In this document: piece after piece, positions 16,652 through 24,159 of the stretch
How the letters are laid out: each line of letters starts with the position of its first letter
Numbering within the stretch: the first letter of the stretch is position 1
Assembly (NCBI RefSeq): GCF_026340465.1
Contig: NZ_JAPEPC010000001.1
Coordinates: 806,001 to 870,000, forward strand
Source of the DNA: Streptomyces sp. NBC_01306
GTDB taxonomy: Bacteria > Actinomycetota > Actinomycetes > Streptomycetales > Streptomycetaceae
DNA: 64,000 bases
Direction of reading: 5' to 3'
Program-made: the position numbers and the translations under genes
The notes under the pieces: generated by a model
What the model saw: only the letters and a program-made list of their open reading frames with translations
Database searches by the model: none
Told to the model about the DNA's origin: nothing

Positions 16652-17628
16652 CAGGAGGACACCTCGCGTTTCTGCAGGAGGCCGAGCGCGATCACCGACA
16701 CGGCGGCGACCAGGAGCAGCATCGCCACCGCCATCGCGGAGGCGTAGCCGACGTGGTTTCCGTTGAACGCGGTCTGGACCACCTGGAAGGCGAGGGTGGA
16801 GGTGGTGCCGGGTCCCGGGCCGCCGTTGGTGAGAACCTGGACCTGGTCGTAGGCCTTGAAGCCGCTGATCAGCGACATGACCGTGTTGATGGTGACGGCG
16901 GGCGCCAGCATCGGCCAGGTGACATGGCGGAAGCGTGTCGCCGGGCCGCAGCCGTCGATCGCCGCCGCCTCGTGCAACTCCTGGGGAATGGACTGGAGTC
17001 CGGCCAGGTAGATGACGACGCAGAAGCCGAGTCCCTGCCAGGCGATGACCCACGAGACCGTGTAGAGGGCGAGGCTCGGATCGGACAGCCACCCCGGCGG
17101 ATGACTCACCCCCAGCTGCCGCAGCATGGAGTTGAGCAGCCCGTCGTCGACGAGGATCGCCTGCCAGATGACGCTGACGACCACGGCGCTGAGGACGACC
17201 GGGACGAAGAACACGCTGCGCAGGACGTTGTAGAGCCAGCCGCGCCGGTCGAGGAGCATGGCGATCGCCAGGCCGCCCGCGTTCGTGACGAGGGTGACGA
17301 GAACGGTGACGAGGACGGTGTTGCTGAGCGCTTTGAGGAATTCGTCGTCGGAGGCGAGGCTGGTGAGGTTGTGCAGGCCGACCCACTTGGTCGGCGGGTT
17401 GAACGGGTTCTTGTCGGTGAGGCTGTAGCCGATCGTGATACCGATGGGCACGAGCACGAGGGCCAGATAGACCAGCAGGCCCGGCGCCGCGAAGACGGCG
17501 AAGCGGGTCGCGCCGTCGCGGGAGCGTGCCTGCCGGGCCCGCTCCGGCGATCGTGGTGTCGAGTCCGTGGGCGCTTGCCGCCCGGACGGTGCGTCCGGCT
17601 CCACGGCAGTGAGGGTACGAGGTCGCAT
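16651..17628 (-). CDS. Carbohydrate ABC transporter permease, MalF type
   Basis: This permease of 325 residues has a long polar N-terminus, then six helices starting FAVFAAPGLLVYLALVLVPI. The EAA loop is ELHEAAAIDGCGPATRFRHV. ATG at 17628 overlaps the stop of the binding-protein gene by one base, which fixes the start better than the ATG 21 bases earlier. It pairs with the MalG-type permease to form the channel of a CUT1 sugar importer. Confidence 0.88.
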   Translation of the reverse strand: MRPRTLTAVEPDAPSGRQAPTDSTPRSPERARQARSRDGATRFAVFAAPGLLVYLALVLVPIGITIGYSLTDKNPFNPPTKWVGLHNLTSLASDDEFLKALSNTVLVTVLVTLVTNAGGLAIAMLLDRRGWLYNVLRSVFFVPVVLSAVVVSVIWQAILVDDGLLNSMLRQLGVSHPPGWLSDPSLALYTVSWVIAWQGLGFCVVIYLAGLQSIPQELHEAAAIDGCGPATRFRHVTWPMLAPAVTINTVMSLISGFKAYDQVQVLTNGGPGPGTTSTLAFQVVQTAFNGNHVGYASAMAVAMLLLVAAVSVIALGLLQKREVSS

Positions 17629-18920
17629 CAGTGGGTGGCCTTCTCCCACTGCTCGTCCATGTACGAACCGAACTGAGTGGCCGTCATCCGGCCGCTGAGG
17701 AGCTTCTGCACACCTGCCGCGGCCTTGTCGGACAGGCCCGGCGGCATCGAACCGTCACCGGTCTCCTGGGAGAAGGAGTTGACGACTCCGTCGGACTTCT
17801 GGGCCTGCCGGTAGGCGTCCGCGGTCTCCTTGTACACGGGGCCCATGTTCTTCGGCGGCGTATAGCCCTTGATGTCGATGATGAGCCCGTCGGCCTTGAC
17901 GGCGGCGTCGAGGTTCGTCTCGTCCTCCATGAACGCCTTCGCCCACTTCTTGGCCAGCGCCACGTCCGGAGCCTTCGAACTCACCGTCATACCACCGCCG
18001 ATGACGCCCGGCAGTGCCGGCGCTCCCTGGTCGGTGGGCCATGCGAAGACACCCGTGTCGAAGTTCGGTTTCTTCGCGTCGGCGGAGGCGGAGAACCAGC
18101 TGCCCATCGGGTACATGGCACCCTTGCCGTCGCGGAAGGCCTGCTCCGTGTCGGCGTAGGAACGGGAGAGCCCCGCCCGGTCGATGTAGCCCTTCTTCGC
18201 CAGGTCGGCGATCTTCTGAGCGGCCGTCACGAATGCCTGGTCGGTGAACTTGACCTTGCCCGAGCCGCGTTGGGAGAGCCAGTCCGGCGTCTTCTTGTAG
18301 ACATCGGTCGCCACGGTGCAGATCAGCGGGAACATGTCGGCCCACGAGTCCTTGCCGCCACCACCGACCACGAACGGGTTGACTCCCTTGGACTTCAACT
18401 TTGCGCTGTCATCGACCAGTTCGGCATACGTACGCGGTGGAGCCTTGATACCGGCCTTCGCGAAGTCACCCTTGTTGTAGTAGACGAGCGTCGTCTGGGC
18501 GGCATAGGGCAGTTGGTAGACCTTGCCGTCGTACGTGTTGGCATGCGGATCCGCGTACTTCGCGAGCTCCTTGTCCGACCACGGCGCCAGCTTGCCCGCC
18601 TCGGCGAACCCGGCAGGGTTCAGGCCGATCATGATGTCCGGGAACTGGCCCGTGCTGTCCAGCTGCTTCGCGTACCCGGTGCGGTCGGCGCTGGGCGAGA
18701 CGAGCTTCTTGACGGTCACTCCGGGCACCTTCGCCGAGGCGCGGGCGATCGCCGCGTCCCAGTACTTCGCATCCAGGTTGGGCGTCTCGAAGGTGAGGAA
18801 GGTCAAGGTCACCTTGCCACCCGATGACGCGCTCCCACTGGTGCCACCCGCCGTACATCCGGTCAGTACCGCAGCACCCGCGAGGGCCGCGACCCTCAGC
18901 AGCATCGGATTGCGTGTCAT
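17628..18920 (-). CDS. Extracellular sugar-binding lipoprotein
   Basis: The 430-residue protein starts with a lipoprotein signal (AALAGAAVLTGC, Cys at about residue 22) followed by a Ser/Gly-rich tether. The body matches the family 1 solute-binding fold: VTLTFLTFETPNLDAKYWDA at the N-lobe, DIMIGLNPAGF, and VYQLPYAAQTTLVYYNK at the first hinge. It captures a carbohydrate for the two permeases encoded downstream. The surrounding GH3, GH59 and Tat-exported genes suggest the ligand is a product of extracellular polysaccharide or glycoconjugate breakdown. Confidence 0.88.
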   Translation of the reverse strand: MTRNPMLLRVAALAGAAVLTGCTAGGTSGSASSGGKVTLTFLTFETPNLDAKYWDAAIARASAKVPGVTVKKLVSPSADRTGYAKQLDSTGQFPDIMIGLNPAGFAEAGKLAPWSDKELAKYADPHANTYDGKVYQLPYAAQTTLVYYNKGDFAKAGIKAPPRTYAELVDDSAKLKSKGVNPFVVGGGGKDSWADMFPLICTVATDVYKKTPDWLSQRGSGKVKFTDQAFVTAAQKIADLAKKGYIDRAGLSRSYADTEQAFRDGKGAMYPMGSWFSASADAKKPNFDTGVFAWPTDQGAPALPGVIGGGMTVSSKAPDVALAKKWAKAFMEDETNLDAAVKADGLIIDIKGYTPPKNMGPVYKETADAYRQAQKSDGVVNSFSQETGDGSMPPGLSDKAAAGVQKLLSGRMTATQFGSYMDEQWEKATH

Positions 18921-19238
18921 GCGTCTCTTCCCCTACCCGCCGAATCCAAGAACGCTCCCCCGGCGAAAGCGCTCTGAGTATCAAAGTCCGCTCACGACAC
19001 TGTCAAGAGATGAAGCGCAACTATTTACCCCAACTGGGCGCAATAGATCTCATCTATCTCTTGACTCGCTCCGCGGTCAGCTGCACGCTAGATCGCACTT
19101 GTACTGGGCGTCTACCCACAAGAGGCAAGGAATTTCCCCTCCTGGCGAGGACGTGAAGACGTCCGCCTGCCACTCCTTCTGCCTTCCGTACGCCGACGAA
19201 GAGTACGAACTATCAAGGCTTCCCTCTGAGGAGGAACT
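18921..19238. promoter_or_regulatory. Divergent promoters with inverted -35 repeats and LacI-like core
   Basis: On the minus strand TTGACA (19001-19006) is followed after 17 bases by TGATAC (18978-18983), a good promoter for the transporter operon. AGCGCT at 18968-18973, just past the -10, resembles the core of LacI-family operators. The 10-base sequence GTCAAGAGAT (19002-19011) recurs inverted as ATCTCTTGAC (19056-19065), so each copy contains a TTGAC for one of the two divergent directions. No regulator gene adjoins this operon. Confidence 0.5.
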
Positions 19239-21620
19239 ATGGACAGACGGCGATTTCTCGTCGTCAGTGGTCTGGGCACGGTCGCGGCGGCAGGAGCGAT
19301 GGGGCTCACCGCAGCCCCCGCTCAGGCCGAACCGCCCACCGCAGGCGGGGCAGCGTCCCGGGCGCGGCGCATCACCGCGGGCTTCCTGTCGCTGGGCCTC
19401 GACGCGTCCGGCCGGGTGACCGGTCTGGTGGACCTGCGCAGCGGCACCGACCATCTGGCGGCGGGCACTTCGGTGCCACTGGTCAGTGTGGTGGCCGACG
19501 GCGGGCATGAGGTGCCCGCCACGATGAAGGTCTCGCCGCGGGACCGGCGCGTGTTGGTGTTCAGCGGCGAGAAGGTGACGATCGAGGTAAAAGTCGTCGG
19601 ATTCCCGACGCACAGCACACTTGAGGTGGTGGGCCTGACGGCTGCTCCTGGTGTGGACGTGCAGACGCTGCTGTGGGGACCGCTGCCGACGAAGCTCGAC
19701 CGGACCATCGGTGAGACCGCCGGAGTGGTGACGGACGGCGACTTCCTCCTGGGAGTGCGACCGCTCAACGACAAGACCGTGGGCGGCTGGCCGAACGAGC
19801 ACCTGGCGTACGGGTTCGGCCCGGATCTCGTCTGGAATCCGTACGGGTTGCAGACGGGCGAGAAGGACGAGTGGCTGGCGAGCAACGTCGCGGCGAAGAC
19901 GACATGGGGCAGCGTGCTGCGCGCCACCACCTACGACTACAGCCGGGAGCGGATCCGGCAACGCACCACCGGGTACGAGATCCCGCTCGGGCCGCTGCCC
20001 GCGCCGGAGGGCCGGATCGTTGGTTCGAGGATCGCGCTCTTCGGCAGCGCTCCGGACCTGTCCCTCACCACGCTGAGCCACATCGCCAGGGAACACGGGC
20101 TGGCGTACCCGACACTCGACGGCCAGTGGCAGAAGGTGGCCCAGCGGACCGCGCAGTCCCACTTCTGGATCCACGATCTCACCACGGAGAACGTCACCGC
20201 CGCCGCCGGCTACACCAAGCAGGCCGGGGTCAGGAACATCTACGCCATCTCAGGCGACGGGCCCTGGGTGTCGCACGGGCACTACCAGTTCAACAGCGCG
20301 TTCGGTGGATCCGACGCCGCGGCCGCCCGGTTGGTGGCCGCCGCGGCCGGGGAGGACATCGAAGTCGGCGTGCACACCCTGTCCTCCTTCATCGACGCCA
20401 GTGACCCGTATGTGAAGGCCCCCGCCGACCCGCGTCTCGCCGAGGGAGGAAACGTCAGGCTGACCCGCGCACTCGGCACCTCGGACACCACCCTGTACGT
20501 GGACGGCGACCGCCCGCTCGCCGCCGGCGTCGACGGCCAACGGCTGCGCATCGGCGACGAGTTCCTCACCTACACCGCCGTCACGAAGACCGGTGACGCC
20601 GAGTGGCGGGTCGACGGCCTCGCACGGGCGCAGTGGGGATCGGCCGCACAGTCGTACCCGGCCGGGACCCGTGCCGCCCGGCTCATCCAGAACGGCTACG
20701 GCGGCGCGCTGGGCAGCCTGCCGATCATCGACGAGATCGCCACCCGCCTCGCCACCGCGTACAACGACACCGGTGTGCACGCCACGTCCTACGACGGCCT
20801 GGAGTCGGCGGGCTACAACGGCTGGGGCGGCTACGGTTTCGCGCACCTGGTCAACGGCGTGTACCGGCAGCTGGCCACCAAGGAGTTCATCACCGAGTGC
20901 AGCAATCTCGCGTCCAACACCTGGGACGCCCAGTCCAGGGCCAGTTGGGGCGAGATCGGCAAGACCGACTACGCCCAGCTGCTGCGCAGCAACACCTTCT
21001 ACCGGGCCAACTACCTGCCCGGGATGATGGGCCAGCAGGGCTTCTCCGGCGACGACGACCTGGGGACCATCGAGGTCACCATGGCGCGCGCCGCGTCCCT
21101 CGACGCCGGAGTCAACTTCGAGACCAGCGTGCAGAGTCTGGCATCCGGGGGGAACACCGCGGCCCTCTTGGACGCCGTCAGGACGTGGGAGTCCGCGCGC
21201 CAGGCGGGCGCATTCACCGCCGCTCAGAAGAAGCTGCTGGGCGACCCCGACAAGCGGTGGCACCTGAGCGAGGTGACGCCACATCAGGAATGGTCACTGC
21301 AACAGGTGGACACGGAGGGCGATCCGGTCGGCGAACCGCAGCCGGCCAGGGCCCCGACACCTGGCTTCACCACGCCGCAGCCGCCGGACGCCCGGGTCGG
21401 TGAGCTGTACGCGTTCAAGGTCACCTCGGCGACGCCGCGGACCATCCGCTACGAGGTCACGTCCGGCCACCTGCCGAAGGGGCTCACCCTCAACCAGGAC
21501 ACCGGCGGCATCACCGGCGTTCCGACCGCCGCAGGACCCAGCAGGTTCACCCTCACCGCCCGGGGCGGCGAAGGCGTCGACGACGCGGAGATCACCTACC
21601 GGGTGACGACCAAGCGGTGA
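19239..21620 (+). CDS. Tat-exported protein with barrel-like core and Ig domain, paralogue 1
   Basis: The 793-residue protein begins MDRRRFLVVSGLG, a twin-arginine export signal with cleavage near AQA. The N-terminal 280 residues look beta-rich. A central region alternates strands and helices (NIYAISGDGPWVSHGHYQF, EVGVHTLSSFI, TSYDGLESAGYNGWG), which suggests a TIM-barrel-like fold. The last 75 residues form a putative Ig (He_PIG) domain, GLTLNQDTGGITGVPTAAG. I cannot assign a CAZy family. It lies between a sugar transporter and GH59, so a carbohydrate-cleaving role is likely. It closely resembles the convergent gene at 21716-24109. A GAGGAGG ribosome site precedes the ATG. Confidence 0.75.
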   Translation: MDRRRFLVVSGLGTVAAAGAMGLTAAPAQAEPPTAGGAASRARRITAGFLSLGLDASGRVTGLVDLRSGTDHLAAGTSVPLVSVVADGGHEVPATMKVSPRDRRVLVFSGEKVTIEVKVVGFPTHSTLEVVGLTAAPGVDVQTLLWGPLPTKLDRTIGETAGVVTDGDFLLGVRPLNDKTVGGWPNEHLAYGFGPDLVWNPYGLQTGEKDEWLASNVAAKTTWGSVLRATTYDYSRERIRQRTTGYEIPLGPLPAPEGRIVGSRIALFGSAPDLSLTTLSHIAREHGLAYPTLDGQWQKVAQRTAQSHFWIHDLTTENVTAAAGYTKQAGVRNIYAISGDGPWVSHGHYQFNSAFGGSDAAAARLVAAAAGEDIEVGVHTLSSFIDASDPYVKAPADPRLAEGGNVRLTRALGTSDTTLYVDGDRPLAAGVDGQRLRIGDEFLTYTAVTKTGDAEWRVDGLARAQWGSAAQSYPAGTRAARLIQNGYGGALGSLPIIDEIATRLATAYNDTGVHATSYDGLESAGYNGWGGYGFAHLVNGVYRQLATKEFITECSNLASNTWDAQSRASWGEIGKTDYAQLLRSNTFYRANYLPGMMGQQGFSGDDDLGTIEVTMARAASLDAGVNFETSVQSLASGGNTAALLDAVRTWESARQAGAFTAAQKKLLGDPDKRWHLSEVTPHQEWSLQQVDTEGDPVGEPQPARAPTPGFTTPQPPDARVGELYAFKVTSATPRTIRYEVTSGHLPKGLTLNQDTGGITGVPTAAGPSRFTLTARGGEGVDDAEITYRVTTKR

Positions 21621-21657
21621 GCACGGCACCGTGACAACCCATGACAACCCGTGACAC

Positions 21658-21698
21658 CAGGAAGGCCGCTCCCCCGTATCGGAAGAGCGGCCTTCCTG
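21658..21698. terminator. Bidirectional terminator between paralogues
   Basis: CAGGAAGGCCGCTC (21658-21671) pairs perfectly with GAGCGGCCTTCCTG (21685-21698) across a 13-base loop. It lies between two convergent genes and can serve both. Confidence 0.8.
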
Positions 21699-21715
21699 CC
21701 ATATCTGATCAGTGG

Positions 21716-24109
21716 TCAACTCACCTTATTTTCTGAGATGTTCATTCGATACGTCACTGACGCGTCGGGTACACCGGCACCGCCACGGGCTGTGATGGTG
21801 AACGTCCTGGCGCCGGGCCCCGTGGGGACTCCGGTGATTCCGCCGGTGTCCTTGTTCAGGGTCAGCCCATTCGGCAGGGCGCCGGACGTGATCTCGTAGC
21901 CGACCGTCTGCGGTGTGCTGGAGGTGACCTTGAACGCGTACAGCTCACCGGCCTTGGCCTCGGGCGGGGCGGCCGTGACGAAGCCGGGCCGCGGCGCCCG
22001 TACGGTCTGCGCCGAACCGACGGGCTTGCCGTCCGCGTCCGTCTCCTGGAGCGACCAGCGCTTGCCCTCGGCCTCCTCGCTCAGGTGCCAGTACGTGCCC
22101 TGGTCCGCCATGAGCTGCCGCTGGGCGGAGGTGAAGGCACCGGCCGCGATCGCGGCGTTCCACGTCTTGACGGCGGCGAGGACCGCCTGGGTGTTGCCAC
22201 CCTGGGACAGGCTGCTCATGCTGGTCTCGAACCAGCCGAAGTTCACGCCGAGGGACGCGCCCCGCGCCAGGTTCGTCTCGACGTCGAGCGTTTTCGTGTC
22301 GCTGCCGATCGGGAGTGAACCACCCATCAACGGGAGGTAGTTGGCCCGGTAGAAGTCGACGTTCCTGGACACCTGGTCGTAGTTCGAGTCGGACCATCCG
22401 ATGCCACCCCAGCTGACCCGGGACTGAGCCTGCCAGGAGTTGGTCGACGGGTTGGAGGCCTCTGCGATGAAGTTGTCCTGCGACTTCAGTCGGCGGTGGA
22501 AGCCGTTGATCATGTGTGCGAAGCCCTGCCCGCTCCAACCGTTCCAGGCCACCTCCTCAAGGCCGTCGAACGAGATGTTCCTGATGCCGGTGGTGTTGCA
22601 GACCGTGGCCAGGCGGCTGGCGATCTCGTCGATGATCGGCAGGTCGCCCCGTGCGCCGCCGTACTGGTTCTCCGATGTCCGGACGGCGTCGGCCCCCTTG
22701 GGGCAGGACGCCGCGGCGGAACCCCACTGGGCGCGCTTGACGTCGGTGAACTGCCATTCGTCGCCGGCCCGGGTCACACCGGAGAACGTCACGAACTCGT
22801 CGCCGAGCCGCAGCCTGCGGCCCAGGACGTACCCGCCGCCGCCCGAGTCGCCGTCGGCGTACAGCGTCGTGTCGGCCGCGGCGAGCGGGCGGGTCAGCTT
22901 GACGGTCTTGCCGGTCGTGAGCCGCTCGTCGGCCGGCGCCGGTACGACATAGGGGTCGTTGGCGGCGATGAAGTTGGACAGGGTATGCACACCGACCCGT
23001 ATCCCGCTCGCGGCGGCGGTCCTCGCCATCCGGGTCGCGGTGGCGTCCGAGCCGCCGAAGTTGCCGTTGAACTCGTAGTGGCCCGTCGACTTCCAGGGTC
23101 CGGCGGCGCTCTCGACGGAGTAGACGTTCCTGATCCCCGCCTGCTCGGCGAAGGCGACGGCCGCGGCCAGGTTCGTGGTGCTCAGGTCGTGCAGCGTCAA
23201 GAACGGCTGCCGGGTCGCCTCGGCCACCTTCTGCCACTGCCCGTCAACGGTCGGATACGCCAGCTTCTCGGCCTGCGCGACCTGGCTGAGCACGGTGAGC
23301 ACGAGATCCGGTGCACTGCCGTACACCGCGAGCCCGGAGCCGACGATCTCGGCCTCGGATCCGGCGAGCGGGCCGGTCGGGATCTGCCCGTCCCTGATCC
23401 TCGCCTTCGTGTAGTCGTAGGTGTAGGCGCGCAGGATGCCGCCCCACGACGTCTTCGCACCGGCGCTCCAGTCGTTCTGTGTCCCGCTCTGCCCGTACGG
23501 TTTCGCCTCGACGTCCGCGCCGAACCCGAACGCGGCGAACTCCTTGGGCCAGGCCCCGACGGTCTTGTCGTTGAGCGGGTGGATGCCCAACACGAAGCGG
23601 CTGTCCCCGACGACGCCGACGCCCTCGCCGACCGTCTCGTTGACGCGCGACGCCAGCGGCCCCCACAGCAGTGTCTGCACCTCGGCACCCGGGGCTGCGC
23701 TGAGATCGACGACTTCCAGCGTGGAGTACGTCGCGTGCGCGGCGACCCGGACCTCGACGGTCACCTTGGCGCTGCTGAACACCAGCACCCGCGGATCACG
23801 TCGCGACACCCGCACCCGGGTGGGGACCTCCTGCTGTCCGTCCGCCAGCACGACGGACACCAGCGGGCCCGTTCTGTCGGCCGCCAGGTAGTCGGTGCCG
23901 TTGCGCAGGTCCACGAGGCCGGTCACCCGGCCCGTCCCGTCGAGACCCACGCCGAGGAAGCCCGCCGTGATACGCAGCGCTCCGGACGCGCCGGATACCC
24001 CGGATATCCCGGATTCCTGTGCCGCGAATGCAGGTTCTGCCGAACTCGGAAGAGCGACCGTCGCGAGCGAACCCACCCCGCCCGCGATCAGGAACCTCCG
24101 CCTGTCCAT
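21716..24109 (-). CDS. Tat-exported protein with barrel-like core and Ig domain, paralogue 2
   Basis: This 797-residue protein has the same architecture as the gene at 19239: MDRRRFLIAGGVG Tat signal, ITAGFLGVGLDGTGRVTGLV opening, LSTTNLAAAVAFAEQAGIRN, RVGVHTLSNFIAANDPYV, ISFDGLEEVAWNGWSGQGFA, and the He_PIG end GLTLNKDTGGITGVPTGPG. The shared blocks suggest well over half the residues are identical, so this is a gene duplication in tail-to-tail orientation. Conserved DGLE and W-N-G-W residues are candidates for an active site. Its start is about 50 bases downstream of the GH59 stop on the same strand, so the two are probably co-transcribed. The molecular function is unknown. Confidence 0.75.
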   Translation of the reverse strand: MDRRRFLIAGGVGSLATVALPSSAEPAFAAQESGISGVSGASGALRITAGFLGVGLDGTGRVTGLVDLRNGTDYLAADRTGPLVSVVLADGQQEVPTRVRVSRRDPRVLVFSSAKVTVEVRVAAHATYSTLEVVDLSAAPGAEVQTLLWGPLASRVNETVGEGVGVVGDSRFVLGIHPLNDKTVGAWPKEFAAFGFGADVEAKPYGQSGTQNDWSAGAKTSWGGILRAYTYDYTKARIRDGQIPTGPLAGSEAEIVGSGLAVYGSAPDLVLTVLSQVAQAEKLAYPTVDGQWQKVAEATRQPFLTLHDLSTTNLAAAVAFAEQAGIRNVYSVESAAGPWKSTGHYEFNGNFGGSDATATRMARTAAASGIRVGVHTLSNFIAANDPYVVPAPADERLTTGKTVKLTRPLAAADTTLYADGDSGGGGYVLGRRLRLGDEFVTFSGVTRAGDEWQFTDVKRAQWGSAAASCPKGADAVRTSENQYGGARGDLPIIDEIASRLATVCNTTGIRNISFDGLEEVAWNGWSGQGFAHMINGFHRRLKSQDNFIAEASNPSTNSWQAQSRVSWGGIGWSDSNYDQVSRNVDFYRANYLPLMGGSLPIGSDTKTLDVETNLARGASLGVNFGWFETSMSSLSQGGNTQAVLAAVKTWNAAIAAGAFTSAQRQLMADQGTYWHLSEEAEGKRWSLQETDADGKPVGSAQTVRAPRPGFVTAAPPEAKAGELYAFKVTSSTPQTVGYEITSGALPNGLTLNKDTGGITGVPTGPGARTFTITARGGAGVPDASVTYRMNISENKVS

Positions 24110-24159
24110 GATTCCTCCTGGTTGTTGTGATCAGTGCCCGTGCGGGTGATGGTCACGGC

